NCBI GenBank assembly: GCA_900770925.1
Contig: CAAGLY010000004.1
Span: forward strand, 1 to 60,109
DNA: 60,109 nucleotides
Direction of reading: 5' to 3'
Origin: Bacilli bacterium
Lineage (GTDB): Bacteria > Bacillota_I > Bacilli_A > RFN20 > CAG-288
The notes beneath the pieces were generated by a model. That model searched no databases and was not told where the DNA came from. It worked only from the letters and a program-made list of their open reading frames with translations. A program made the translations under genes and the position numbers. Below, piece after piece: positions 26,040 to 34,999 of the stretch. Every line of letters begins with the position of its first letter. Within the stretch, counting starts at the first letter, position 1.

Positions 26040-27074
26040 TTAGCCGATTTCTTCGAATAGTTTTTCTATTGCATCCTTGGCCTTATAGGTGCCGATGATT
26101 TTTCCTTTCGAAAAGAAAATCAGGGTATCTTTATTGCCGGTTCCAGCAAGCCCTATGTCGCTGTCTTTAGCTTCTCCGATTCCATTTACCGGACAGCCCA
26201 TGATGGCGACTTTGATGTTCTTTCTGACCTTGTCTAAGCGGGACTGGACTAAATGGGCGATAGGCCGCCTGTTATGTGCCCTTCTGCCACAGCCTGGACA
26301 GACGATTAGGTCTGGGATATCCTTCCTTCTGCCAGAGAGTTTTAATAGCTCTTTGCAGGCCCGGATTTCCTCTATACGGTCATCCGCTAAGGAAACACGG
26401 ATAGTATCTCCGATTCCTTCTTTCAGGAGAGGTAAAATAGCCGCCTCTGTTTTCCTAGCTCCGATAAGTCCATATCCGGATTCCGTCAATCCGATATGAA
26501 GAGGATAAGGATACTTTCTATCGGCTTCCTCGTAAAGAGAGAGAGTCTGTTCGATATCGGTAGACTTCAAGGAAAGGACAAGATGGGTGAAGTCTTCCTG
26601 TCTGAAGACGTCTAATGTCTCATCTAGGGCTAAGAAATAATCATCGATGGGGTTCTTTCCTTTCCCCTTATATTTGTTCAGGGAACCGGAATTGACTCCG
26701 ATGCGGATAGGTATGTTCTTTTCCCTGCAGAGGTGAATGAGCTTGATTAAATGGGAATTATCTAACCAGTTGCCAGGATTGATCCGGATCTTATCGGCTC
26801 CGTTTTCTAGGGCAAGATAGGCAAGCTCAGGCTGATAATGGATATCGGCAATAACCGGGATTCCGAGCTCTTTTCCATACGTTTTAAGCGATAATGCATC
26901 CGCTTTATCTAAAACAGAGAAGCGGATCCTATCTAGACCGCAGGGAACTAAAGGCTTTAGTTCCTTTAGGTTTTCTTTGATCCGGCTTGTTTTAATCCGG
27001 TTCCTTGTCTGGATAAGAACAGGATGCTTATCTCCTATCCTTTTTTCTCCGATTGAAAATGAATATTTTTCCAT
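26040..27074 (-). CDS. ispG: 4-hydroxy-3-methylbut-2-en-1-yl diphosphate synthase IspG
   Basis: Iron-sulfur enzyme of the MEP pathway. The 344 residues have PVLIQTM (M is AGG, family QSM), IADIHYQPELA, KIRINPGN (Arg is CGG), VNSGSL, and the cluster ligands CPGCG and MGCPVNG followed by GEAKDSDIGLAG. CGG at the invariant Arg and AGG at the Met site argue that only AGG is recoded. Its promoter overlaps the end of the upstream regulator gene and gives a leaderless start. Confidence 0.95.
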   Translation of the reverse strand: MEKYSFSIGEKRIGDKHPVLIQTRNRIKTSRIKENLKELKPLVPCGLDRIRFSVLDKADALSLKTYGKELGIPVIADIHYQPELAYLALENGADKIRINPGNWLDNSHLIKLIHLCREKNIPIRIGVNSGSLNKYKGKGKNPIDDYFLALDETLDVFRQEDFTHLVLSLKSTDIEQTLSLYEEADRKYPYPLHIGLTESGYGLIGARKTEAAILPLLKEGIGDTIRVSLADDRIEEIRACKELLKLSGRRKDIPDLIVCPGCGRRAHNRRPIAHLVQSRLDKVRKNIKVAIMGCPVNGIGEAKDSDIGLAGTGNKDTLIFFSKGKIIGTYKAKDAIEKLFEEIG

Positions 27075-27080
27075 GCCGAT

Positions 27081-27086
27081 ATTATA
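27081..27086 (-). promoter_or_regulatory. -10 element of ispG (leaderless)
   Basis: TATAAT on the minus strand ends exactly 6 bases before the ispG ATG, with no ribosome-binding site in between. The upstream spacer runs into the 3' end of the preceding gene. Confidence 0.55.
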
Positions 27087-27094
27087 CCCTATTC

Positions 27095-27697
27095 TTAATG
27101 GAGACTTGAGGAGAGAGAGTATTCAAAGATGGCTTTATAGATGGAAAGAGGGAAATAGGAAGCATAAAAGCTCCTATCGGTCTTATTGATTCCTTCTTTC
27201 TTTATCCTGTCTTTCAGAAAAGACTGAGCTGTTGAAAAAGGAATTTCATAATTTTCAATAACAGAAAGGATTTCCAAAAAGCAGAGAGTGGGATAATTCC
27301 AGTCAGTGATTTCTGTTTTGCAGGGAAGGATAGTATGACCTGGAAATGATTTCCGGATAGCCGTTTCATTGGAATAGATGGTTTTCTCTTTTTCTTCATT
27401 CTTAAGCAAGCCAGCTAAGGCTAACTGACTCTTTCCGTCGTAGTACCCGAAATGATGCCCTCTTCTACAGCAGTAAGCAGAATAGAGGTAAGTATCAAAG
27501 CTTGGGAGAATATTTCCGTATTCCTTATCCTTCCTTGGCAAAAGGAAGACGCCTCTCTGATAACGGATAAGGAATCCTTTATCGGAAAGAATCTTCCTCT
27601 GCTGGCGGAGATTATCTTTGCTTAGGATAGAAATATCCTTAAGAAAAATCAGTTCTCCCTTCTGATAATTCTTTTTTAAGTAGGCTAAGAGTTCCAT
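27095..27697 (-). CDS. AbiEi/DUF6088-like winged-helix protein
   Basis: A 200-residue protein whose first 60 residues look like the winged helix of AbiEi-type antitoxins and DUF6088 proteins: an alternation 'LSKDNLRQQRKILSDKGFL' followed by a RGVFLLP hairpin. The remainder (residues 60-200) is not recognised. AbiEi proteins normally repress and neutralise an adjacent AbiEii nucleotidyltransferase toxin. Here no such toxin is next to it; the neighbour downstream is ispG. It could be an orphan regulator. A TATAAT 11 bases before the ATG suggests a very short leader. Confidence 0.45.
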   Translation of the reverse strand: MELLAYLKKNYQKGELIFLKDISILSKDNLRQQRKILSDKGFLIRYQRGVFLLPRKDKEYGNILPSFDTYLYSAYCCRRGHHFGYYDGKSQLALAGLLKNEEKEKTIYSNETAIRKSFPGHTILPCKTEITDWNYPTLCFLEILSVIENYEIPFSTAQSFLKDRIKKEGINKTDRSFYASYFPLSIYKAIFEYSLSSSLH

Positions 27698-27708
27698 AAT
27701 TCACGAAT

Positions 27709-27714
27709 ATTATA
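27709..27714 (-). promoter_or_regulatory. -10 element of the AbiEi-like gene
   Basis: TATAAT on the minus strand lies 11 bases before the ATG. The local sequence is palindromic, so an overlapping plus-strand TATAAT (27711-27716) could serve rpmG. Confidence 0.45.
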
Positions 27715-27873
27715 ATATAAGCAAAATAAATGTGAACAAAATGAGATTAGAAAAATGATGAAAACAAAGGAGAATAAAGGCAAATAGGAGAAAAACAGAA
27801 AATTTTAGATTTTCTTGTTTTCCTTTGTTTTCCTTCCTAAAATATTAGAGGTAAAAATTGGAGGAAAATTACA

Positions 27874-28032
27874 ATGGCTGAACCACGCGCTATTATTACC
27901 TTACGTTGCTCTGTTTGCAAGAACGAGAATTACATCGCTACGAAGAACAAGAAGACACATCCGAACAAGTTTTCTACTAGGAAGTATTGCCCGCACTGCA
28001 ACAAGAAGACTCTTCACGAAGAGAAGAAGTAA
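27874..28032 (+). CDS. rpmG: 50S ribosomal protein L33
   Basis: A 52-residue protein with the zinc-binding pairs CSVC (about 12-15) and CPHC (about 39-42), and the L33 signature NYIATKNKKTHPNKF followed by MKYCP (M is AGG). A GGAGG Shine-Dalgarno lies 9 bases upstream. The four-cysteine form suggests the zinc-containing version. efp follows 20 bases later. Confidence 0.93.
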   Translation: MAEPRAIITLRCSVCKNENYIATKNKKTHPNKFSTRKYCPHCNKKTLHEEKK

Positions 28033-28052
28033 ATCAAAAGGAGATCTGAACA

Positions 28053-28631
28053 ATGGCTGATATCATTGATGCCGGTGAATTAAAACCGGGAACCGTCTTC
28101 CTTTATAAAGGCGAGCTTCTCTCTGTTGTTGACATCGTTCACAACAAGACCGCTATGGCAAAGAGGAAACATAAGATCAAAGCTAAGAACTTACGTTCCG
28201 GTGCCATCAGCGAAAGGATGCTCTTCTCCGGTGAAACGGTTGAACGTGCATTCTTAGACAAGAAGAACAGGACTCTTTGCTATCGTGATGGCGATGAGAA
28301 CGGATTCGCTCATTTCAGGGATGATGAATCCTATGAAATGGTCGATCTTCCTATCTCCCACGTAAAGAACGAGCTTCAGTATCTTCCTGACAATTCCAAG
28401 GTTATTATCACCTATTTCGGACAGGAAATCTTAGGTATCCAATTACCGGATAAGGTTGCCCTTGAAATCGTTGATACAGATGACAATGCTGTTGCCGGCG
28501 ATACTGTCAACAAAGCCAGCAAGGATGCTGTCTTAGAGACTGGTCTTAAGATCAAGGTTCCTAGGTTCATCAAGAATCACACCAAGATCTGGGTCAAGAC
28601 TTCTGACGGCAGCTACGATTCCCGCGCCTAA
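28053..28631 (+). CDS. efp: Translation elongation factor P
   Basis: Relieves ribosome stalling at polyproline. The 192 residues form the three EF-P domains. KNLRSGAISE, DKVALEIVDTD and the end of domain III are conserved. The tip loop reads NKTAMAKMKHK (second M is AGG), the variant found in EF-P/YeiP-like proteins, so the modified Lys is not certain. Family Met sites encoded by AGG also include FAHFMDDE and the residue after KKN. An AGGAG site precedes it; yneF-like gene follows after 21 bases. Confidence 0.9.
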   Translation: MADIIDAGELKPGTVFLYKGELLSVVDIVHNKTAMAKRKHKIKAKNLRSGAISERMLFSGETVERAFLDKKNRTLCYRDGDENGFAHFRDDESYEMVDLPISHVKNELQYLPDNSKVIITYFGQEILGIQLPDKVALEIVDTDDNAVAGDTVNKASKDAVLETGLKIKVPRFIKNHTKIWVKTSDGSYDSRA

Positions 28632-28652
28632 AGGCTGCTGAGAGGGAAAGTC

Positions 28653-28895
28653 ATGCACTTTACCATCAACACCGTTGGATTCGTATTCATCATCTTAGGC
28701 TGCATTATTGTCGGAATCATTCTTGGCTTCCTGATTGCCCGTAAAGTCGTTTCTAAGCAGTTAAAGGAGAATCCTCCGATTAACCGCGATAGGATCAAGG
28801 CCAGGTACCGTTCTATGGGTCGCACCCCGAGTGAGGCTCAGGTGAACAGCACCAGGCGTGCAATCTCTGATGCCCAGAAGAAAAGCAAGAAGTAA
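28653..28895 (+). CDS. YneF/UPF0154 family small membrane protein
   Basis: An 80-residue protein with one N-terminal transmembrane helix (about 7-29) and the UPF0154 signature KENPPIN. Read with AGG = Arg the soluble part looks odd; with AGG = Met it gives DMIKAMYRSMGRTPSEAQV and TMRAIS, which is the family consensus. The gene has three AGG, one internal ATG and five CGN codons, and each AGG falls on a Met position. Function of the family is unknown. Confidence 0.88.
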   Translation: MHFTINTVGFVFIILGCIIVGIILGFLIARKVVSKQLKENPPINRDRIKARYRSMGRTPSEAQVNSTRRAISDAQKKSKK

Positions 28896-28900
28896 ATAAG

Positions 28901-28929
28901 ACACCTGCTGTAAAAAGCAGGTGTTTTTT
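28901..28929 (+). terminator. Terminator of rpmG-efp-yneF
   Basis: A 9-bp stem (ACACCTGCT / AGCAGGTGT), 6-base loop and a T-run of five or six bases immediately follow the yneF-like gene. Confidence 0.9.
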
Positions 28930-29427
28930 CGATTCTTTATTTAAAATAGTCTAAAAGCAAAAGCGGATGCTTAATCATCTAACTAAAAAGGAGTTTAAGA
29001 ACTGCAAGCTTATTCTTTTTTATAATGAAAGACAGATTATCCAACTTTAATTTCTTTTTCGGACTTTGCTTTCATCTTGTTAAGGAAAATGCATTCTCTT
29101 TGAATCTTATTTCGTTTTTCCTATGATTGAAGCAAAGCACCCTAAGAAGGCTTGTATCTTTGCTCTTTCTGAGCAGGACTAGGTTTCGCTTTAGGAAAAA
29201 CGGAAGCAGATTAATTTCCTTCAATAGGTTTAGCGCTCCGGCCACTCCGACTTCTAAACCAGAAAGTTTCCTAATCCTATCGGATAACGCTGCAAATTGA
29301 TTATATTGTTGCGGCAGCGTTCCTCTTTTGCTTTTTCTTATTCTTTTGAATAGAGAAAAAATTACTGAATAAAATTGGAAATAACTTGAATGGCAGGCAG
29401 TTTTTTTGGAAAGAACATCTTATAAGG
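28930..29427. other. 500-base gap without a recognised gene
   Basis: AT-rich and bounded by two terminators. A TATAAT (29021-29026, plus) lacks a good -35. Several inverted repeats are visible: AACGCTGC/GCAGCGTT near 29286-29323, GCTC/GAGC near 29162-29174, and a long imperfect pairing of TTTGCTT...AGGAAAA with TTTTCCT...AAGCAAA between about 29065 and 29136. This could be a structured RNA, but it matches no RNA I recognise (no RNase P, tmRNA or SRP signature). A start-less minus-strand frame is discussed under rejected items. Confidence 0.3.
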
Positions 29428-29459
29428 AAAAAACGGGACCTATTAGGCGGTCCCGTTTT
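29428..29459 (-). terminator. Terminator of plsY
   Basis: AAAACGGGACC / GGTCCCGTTTT stem with an 8-base loop; on the minus strand it runs into six T. It begins right after the plsY stop. Confidence 0.85.
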
Positions 29460-29461
29460 AG

Positions 29462-30184
29462 TTAGTCTTTGAAATGAGTTTCCGGCTCAGTGCCTTTCTG
29501 AAGGCGCTTGATGTTTGAAATATGGCGGATAACGAGTAGAGTTGCGATTAATAGGTAAGTAATGCCAAGGACATAGGTAAGATGGAGATTCCTTGAAGGA
29601 CCGAAGTAGGTTCCGCCGTTATAGGAAGCAGGGTCTTTTAGAACAGTGAGATCTAGGATTCCAGGAATGAAGGAGAGTAACCTGACTATCGGAGCATCGA
29701 TGACGGAAGCAAAGGAGACACGTTTCTTTAAGAAGAAGAGGCCGAGGAAAGTTCCGAAACCGATGACAAAGAGAATTGGGCAGGTATAAAGAACAAATCC
29801 GGCAAAGCAGGCAACGGCCTTTCCGCCCTTGAAATGGGAATAGACAGAGAAGGAGTGACCGATAGCTACCGCTAATCCCCTCAGACAGATCCTGATTTCA
29901 TCTAACTGAGCAAAGGAGAAAAGGCTCCTTGGAACGAAAACGAGGAGCAAATGGACGATGAGGCAGGGGATAAAGCATTTCCTCCTGTCTAAGAACCTTG
30001 TCAGGTATCCATACCAGCGTCCTACGCTCCGTCCGACATTGGTTCCGCCAGCGTTTTTCGAACCAACGCTGAGGATATCGATTCCTTTTGTTCTTGCGAT
30101 GATTCTTGCTGTCGGGATACCTCCGATAAAGTATCCTAGGACAAGGACAGCAAGAGCGAATAATACGGTATAAAGTGTTTCCAT
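29462..30184 (-). CDS. plsY: Glycerol-3-phosphate acyltransferase PlsY
   Basis: Integral membrane enzyme that moves an acyl group from acyl-phosphate to glycerol-3-phosphate, starting phospholipid synthesis. The 240 residues have the family motifs GGIPTARIIA, VGSKNAGGTNVGRSVG and GHSFSVYSHFKGGKAVA, with five to six hydrophobic segments. Three apparent Arg in the LTRFLDRRK helix are AGG; as Met they give an ordinary membrane segment matching family LDxxK. It stands alone between its own promoter and terminator. Confidence 0.93.
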   Translation of the reverse strand: METLYTVLFALAVLVLGYFIGGIPTARIIARTKGIDILSVGSKNAGGTNVGRSVGRWYGYLTRFLDRRKCFIPCLIVHLLLVFVPRSLFSFAQLDEIRICLRGLAVAIGHSFSVYSHFKGGKAVACFAGFVLYTCPILFVIGFGTFLGLFFLKKRVSFASVIDAPIVRLLSFIPGILDLTVLKDPASYNGGTYFGPSRNLHLTYVLGITYLLIATLLVIRHISNIKRLQKGTEPETHFKD

Positions 30185-30207
30185 GTTTTTTCTAAGTTTC
30201 CCTGAAG

Positions 30208-30213
30208 ATTATA
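30208..30213 (-). promoter_or_regulatory. -10 element of plsY
   Basis: TATAAT on the minus strand, 23 bases before the plsY ATG, with AGGGA as a possible Shine-Dalgarno between. Confidence 0.45.
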
Positions 30214-30412
30214 TCGGGATAGACAATCTTTGCAATCATTTTCGGAATAAACTATTTTAAAATGCAACTATACAGAAACGAAAGCGGTTATTTTCCTTGT
30301 AGGAGCAGAAAAATTCAGACTGATTTTCTCTCTTTTGTTTTCCGAAAAAAGCAGTGCTTTCTCTTTAATTTTTCCTCTAATTCAAGTAAAATCTTTCCGA
30401 GGTGTTTTTTGA

Positions 30413-32347
30413 ATGTCTGAAAAGTATAATGCAACAAGTCTAACCGTTCTCCACGGCCTCGAACCTGTTCGAGAACGCCCGGGAAGGTATATCGGATCGA
30501 CAAGCACTATCGGCTTGCACCATCTTGTCTGGGAAATCGTCGACAATGCGGTCGATGAAGCGAACGAAGGCTACGGAAAGAATATTTCGGTCACTATCCA
30601 TACGGATGGTTCTTTAGAAGTCGAGGATCAGGGACGTGGTGTTCCTTATGACTATAACCCTAAGGAAAAGAGGACCGGCTTCCAGATTGTCTACCAGACC
30701 CTCCATGGCGGAGGAAAGTTTGATGAATCAAACTACAAATCCGCTGGTGGTCTTCATGGCGTCGGTGCTTCGGTCACTAATGCCTTATCTGTCTGGATGG
30801 AAGTCCATTCCTACCGGGATGGAATCGATCATTTTGCACGGTTTGAAAAAGGCGGCTCCAAGTTTTCCGGGATTAAGGATAGGGGTAAAACAACAAAGCG
30901 CGGAACGGATGTCCGTTTCCTGCCTGACCCTACCATATTTGACGATGTCACTTTCTCTTTTGACCGCATCGCACAGCATTTAGATGACCAGGCCTGCTTA
31001 ACCAAAGGCGTTACTTTCCACCTCTGTGACGAACGGACTGGCCGTAAACAGGACTTCTATTACGAAAACGGACTTCTCGAATACTATAACCGTCATACAA
31101 GGAATAAGCTTCCGCTGACTAAGGCGAGGCATTTTGAAGGAACGGATAACGGAATCAAAGTCGAAGTTGTCTTCGGTTTCCTGAAAGACAACTACGATGA
31201 GAAAATCATCAGCTTTGCTAATGGTGTCCGTACCGGAGACGGCGGCTATCATGTCACCGGGTTTAAAAAAGCCAGGACTACCTGCTATAACCAATACGGA
31301 ATCACGAACGGCTTAATCAAAGCCAATTCCCCTCTTGACGGAGACTGCCTCCGTGAAGGTCTTGTTGCCGTCCTTTCTGTATGGGTTCCTGAACACAGGC
31401 TGCAATTTGAAGGACAGACAAAAGGAAAGCTCGGAACAAAAGAAGCCTTAAACTCCGTCGATGCCGTAAGGGAAGGACAGTTAAGCTATTATCTTGCTGA
31501 GAACAAACAGGAAGCAGAAGCGGTTGTCAAGAAGACAAGCGATGAGAGGAAAATCCGGGAGAAGACCGAAGCTGACCGGAAGAAGGAACGTGAGCTTCTC
31601 AAGTCCAAGATTTCCGGTTTCAACCTTTCCGATAAGCTTACTCCCTGTTCCTCGAAGAACTATAGGCAGAACGAGTTATTCATCGTTGAGGGTGATTCCG
31701 CAGGCGGCTCGGCTAAGAAAGGCCGTAATCCGAAAACTCAGGCTATCCTGCCTCTCCGCGGCAAACCGAAGAATACCACCGATATCGAGGATGAAAAAAT
31801 CCTGTTAGGAAATAAGGAAATTGCAACCCTGATTTATACTATCGGTGCAGGTTATGGCGATGAATTCAAGATCAAAGATATCCATTATGGGAAAATCATC
31901 ATCAGGACCGATGCCGATGATGATGGAAGCCATATTCAGTCCCTTTTATTAACCTTCTTCTATAACCACAGGAAGCCCCTTGTCCAGACCGGACATGTCT
32001 ATATTGCCTGCCCTCCTCTTTACCGTGTCTACAACAGCAAGAAGGAAGTCTATGCCTATGATGACAGCGAACTTCAGGCTGCCAAGGATAAAATCGGTTT
32101 GGGATATAAAGTCAACCGTTATAAGGGATTAGGTGAAATGAACTATTCCCAGCTTGCTGTTACGACCATGGATCCGGAACACCGGCGTCTTCTTCAGGTA
32201 ACTATTCCTGATGATGAGGAAGCCCAAGATAAGGTTGACTTATTCCTCGGCAAAGATGCTGACCGCCGTAAGGAATGGATTGAGAATAACATAGATTTCA
32301 ATACCACCGATACGTTTACTAAGGAGGTAAGGAAGAGTGAAAAGTAA
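30413..32347 (+). CDS. parE: DNA topoisomerase IV subunit B
   Basis: ATPase subunit of topoisomerase IV, which unlinks daughter chromosomes. The 644 residues show GHKL motifs (EIVDNAVDEA, GGLHGVGASVTNAL), the TOPRIM domain (VEGDSAGGSAKKGR, ILPLRGK, TDADDDGSHI) and YKGLGEMN. In the family's PGMYIGS, M is AGG while the flanking Arg are CGA and CGC. The TDADDDGSHI form and the linked parC support ParE rather than GyrB. A GAGGTG site precedes the ATG. It overlaps parC by 11 bases. Confidence 0.93.
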   Translation: MSEKYNATSLTVLHGLEPVRERPGRYIGSTSTIGLHHLVWEIVDNAVDEANEGYGKNISVTIHTDGSLEVEDQGRGVPYDYNPKEKRTGFQIVYQTLHGGGKFDESNYKSAGGLHGVGASVTNALSVWMEVHSYRDGIDHFARFEKGGSKFSGIKDRGKTTKRGTDVRFLPDPTIFDDVTFSFDRIAQHLDDQACLTKGVTFHLCDERTGRKQDFYYENGLLEYYNRHTRNKLPLTKARHFEGTDNGIKVEVVFGFLKDNYDEKIISFANGVRTGDGGYHVTGFKKARTTCYNQYGITNGLIKANSPLDGDCLREGLVAVLSVWVPEHRLQFEGQTKGKLGTKEALNSVDAVREGQLSYYLAENKQEAEAVVKKTSDERKIREKTEADRKKERELLKSKISGFNLSDKLTPCSSKNYRQNELFIVEGDSAGGSAKKGRNPKTQAILPLRGKPKNTTDIEDEKILLGNKEIATLIYTIGAGYGDEFKIKDIHYGKIIIRTDADDDGSHIQSLLLTFFYNHRKPLVQTGHVYIACPPLYRVYNSKKEVYAYDDSELQAAKDKIGLGYKVNRYKGLGEMNYSQLAVTTMDPEHRRLLQVTIPDDEEAQDKVDLFLGKDADRRKEWIENNIDFNTTDTFTKEVRKSEK

Positions 32348-34931
32348 CAAAAAACCCACCGTCTATAACGAAGAGATTATTCCTTCTGGCATTAGCCAGG
32401 TCTTGATCGGTGCCTTTAACCGATACGCTAAGGAAGTCATTACTGACCGTGCGATTCCAGACGCCCGGGATGGTTTAAAACCGGTTCAGCGCCGTATTCT
32501 TTTCGGAAGGTATGCGAAAGGCGAAGTCTCGACTAAGCCGACTACGAAATGCGCCACGATTGCCGGCGATGTCATGGGACATTACCACCCGCACGGAGAT
32601 GCTTCAATCTATGACGCTCTTGTCCATTTAAGCCAGTCCTGGAAAAGGGAAGCTCCGCTTGTCGACTTCCAGGGAAACAATGGCTCAATCGATAATGACC
32701 CTGCCGCGGCCAGCCGTTATACCGAAGCCCGCCTCTCTCCTCTTAGCGACTATAGGGTCAGGGATATCGATAAGAATACGGTCCGGATGGTTCCGACGTT
32801 CGATGATAAATCCTTAGAGCCGACTGTTCTTCCTGCCCGTTTTCCGAACCTTTTAGTCAACGGAACAAGCGGTATTGCTGTCGGTTCCGCTACCTATATC
32901 CCTCCGCATAATCTGGGTGAGGTTGTCGATGCCTGTATTTACCGTATCCAGCATAAACGGGCTACCTTAGATGATTTAAGGCAGTTTATCAAGGGTCCGG
33001 ATTTTCCTACCGGCGGCATCCTTGACGATAAGGAAGCGATTCACCGTCTTTATGAAAGGGGAAAAGGTTCCCTTTATCTTTATTCTAAGTGCCATATCGA
33101 TGAAGGCGAGAATACGATTGTCATTACCGAAGTCCCTTATGATGTCGTAAAGATTGACTTTGTCGCAGCCCTGACGAAACGCAAGGACACCGATCATCTT
33201 GATAATATCGAAGAGATTGTCGATGAATCGGCTAAGGATGACGTCAAGATTGTCATCAAGATTAAAAAAGGTGCCAATCCGAACGATATCCTGAATTATC
33301 TTGAAAGCAAAGGTGCTCTCCGAAATACGATTGCCTGCAATTTCCTTGCCATTGATAAAGGCCATCCGAAATGCAGGTCATTAAGGGAACTTGTCGATAG
33401 CTTTATTTCTCATCAGCGGGAAGTCTCTACCCGTGCCTTCCAGTACGATCTGCAGTCGGCCAAAGACCGCCTTGAGATTGTCGAAGGCTATAGGAAAGCC
33501 TATTCCATCCTTAACGAAGTCATTGAAAAGATTAAGAAATGCTCCGGAAAGGAAGGTGTCAAGAAGAGGCTCGAAAGCGACTATGGATTCACTCCCCGTC
33601 AGTCAGAAGCCATCGCGAGGATGCCTCTTTACCGGTTAAGCAACACCGATATCAGGGCACTCAAGAAGGAACAGGAGGGCTTAAATAAGCAGATTGAAGA
33701 GCTGAATGCCATCCTTGCTAATCCTGCCAAACTGGATAGCACGATTGCTAAGACCTTGAGTGAAATCCGTAAGACCTTTGCTGTTGCCCGTAAGACACAG
33801 ATTCTCGAGGAAAAGCAGGTTTTTACTGCTATTGATCCGACTAAACTGATTGCCAAAGAGACGGTCTATGTCTCTCTTACCGAAGACGGCTATGCGAAGC
33901 GGACAAATGAAAAGTCCTATCTCGCTACGATAAAGACGATTTCCGATGATCCTCTCTTCCTTCCGAAGAGGAAGCCGGGAGACCGGCTTGTCTTTGACGG
34001 AAAAGCCGATACGCATCAGAGCATTCTCTTTTTCACCAGCCTTGGCAATTATGGAAGGCTTCCTATCCACCTGCTTCCGGAAGGAAAGTGGAAGGAAGAA
34101 GGCAAGCATCTGAATAACCTGATTACCAGGAAAGGTAACGAGAAGATTGTCAAAGCCTTCCTGATTGATGAATTCAAGAAAGGCCTCAATGTCTTAATGC
34201 TGACAAAGAGGAACAAGATTAAGAGAACTGCTTTATCTGATTTCAGGCAAGATGGTTTGACAAAGCACCTCTTACGTGCCTGTAAGAGGCTTAATAAGGA
34301 CGACGAATTAGTCGATGTAGCGATTTCAACCGGAAACTCCGATGTCATCGTCATCGACGCTCTTGGCCATGCATCCCGCTTCAATGAGGGCGACATTCCG
34401 CTTGTCTCTACCGCTGCTAGGGGCGTGAAGGCGATTGCTTCTAGCCTTGAACAGGTTCCGCTTCTTACGATGGTGACACTCTCTTCTAAGGAAGTCACGC
34501 TGCTTCTTGCCGTGGCGAAGAAGAAAGCAGCCCGGTTAATCAATTCTGCCAAGATTCCGACAACGGAACGTCTTGGCGCTAAAGTTAACCTGATCAAAAT
34601 CTTAAAGAAGAACCCATATGAGCTTGTTTCGGTTACGAAAGCAGAACGTATCCGCGGACAGGTCTCTTATGCTTCCTTAGTCACTCCGGAGAGCAATACT
34701 GCTAGGGATTTAGCTAATCTCCAGCCGATTGATCTCAATGCGGAAAGGCGTGAGAATGTTCCGAATCTCGGAAACACTCTTATCAGGGGCGTAAATGACT
34801 TCGGCCTAACAATCGGAGAAGAGTCTCTCGTGGAGACTCCGCGTCCAGCTAAGGCGGTTACCGTCCAGGCAAAAGCCGATGACGGAGAAACCCAGCTTTC
34901 GCTCTTCGATCTGTTCGAAAAGTCTAAATAG
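32337..34931 (+). CDS. parC: DNA topoisomerase IV subunit A
   Basis: DNA-cutting subunit of topoisomerase IV, 864 residues from a GTG start placed 9 bases after AGGAGG. It has DGLKPVQRRIL, YHPHGDASIYDAL, the catalytic Tyr in SRYTEARLS, and LPARFPNLLVNG. No GyrA box (QRRGGxG) is seen in the C-terminal propeller, and LLPEGKWKEEGKHLNNLI is ParC-like. AGG replaces the Met of RRILFGMY. Co-translated with parE by overlap. Confidence 0.93.
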   Translation: MKSNKKPTVYNEEIIPSGISQVLIGAFNRYAKEVITDRAIPDARDGLKPVQRRILFGRYAKGEVSTKPTTKCATIAGDVMGHYHPHGDASIYDALVHLSQSWKREAPLVDFQGNNGSIDNDPAAASRYTEARLSPLSDYRVRDIDKNTVRMVPTFDDKSLEPTVLPARFPNLLVNGTSGIAVGSATYIPPHNLGEVVDACIYRIQHKRATLDDLRQFIKGPDFPTGGILDDKEAIHRLYERGKGSLYLYSKCHIDEGENTIVITEVPYDVVKIDFVAALTKRKDTDHLDNIEEIVDESAKDDVKIVIKIKKGANPNDILNYLESKGALRNTIACNFLAIDKGHPKCRSLRELVDSFISHQREVSTRAFQYDLQSAKDRLEIVEGYRKAYSILNEVIEKIKKCSGKEGVKKRLESDYGFTPRQSEAIARMPLYRLSNTDIRALKKEQEGLNKQIEELNAILANPAKLDSTIAKTLSEIRKTFAVARKTQILEEKQVFTAIDPTKLIAKETVYVSLTEDGYAKRTNEKSYLATIKTISDDPLFLPKRKPGDRLVFDGKADTHQSILFFTSLGNYGRLPIHLLPEGKWKEEGKHLNNLITRKGNEKIVKAFLIDEFKKGLNVLMLTKRNKIKRTALSDFRQDGLTKHLLRACKRLNKDDELVDVAISTGNSDVIVIDALGHASRFNEGDIPLVSTAARGVKAIASSLEQVPLLTMVTLSSKEVTLLLAVAKKKAARLINSAKIPTTERLGAKVNLIKILKKNPYELVSVTKAERIRGQVSYASLVTPESNTARDLANLQPIDLNAERRENVPNLGNTLIRGVNDFGLTIGEESLVETPRPAKAVTVQAKADDGETQLSLFDLFEKSK

Positions 34932-34941
34932 TCTTTCTACT

Positions 34942-34950
34942 TGGTATAAT
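34942..34950 (+). promoter_or_regulatory. Extended -10 promoter of the yqeH operon
   Basis: TGGTATAAT just after the parC stop; the yqeH ATG follows 49 bases later behind AAAGGAG. Confidence 0.6.
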
Positions 34951-34999
34951 AGTAGTAATCTGCCTAAAGAAAGAAGGCGGGAAAGGAGTAATTAACCTT

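Noticed and set aside
29072..29419. A minus-strand frame open for about 115 codons in the gap upstream of plsY
   Set aside because: It has no ATG, GTG or TTG start giving a sizeable protein, its codon use (CTA, CGA, AGA) is unlike the neighbours, and nothing in it resembles a known family. At most a decayed fragment.
26040..30487. CGG or CGA also reassigned
   Set aside because: CGG encodes the invariant Arg of RINPGN in IspG and of TNVGRS in PlsY; CGA encodes the first Arg of VRERPG in ParE. Both remain Arg.
30413..34931. gyrB-gyrA rather than parE-parC
   Set aside because: No GyrA box in the second gene, the TOPRIM TDADDDGSHI form and the LLPEGKW-type C-terminal sequence fit topoisomerase IV better.
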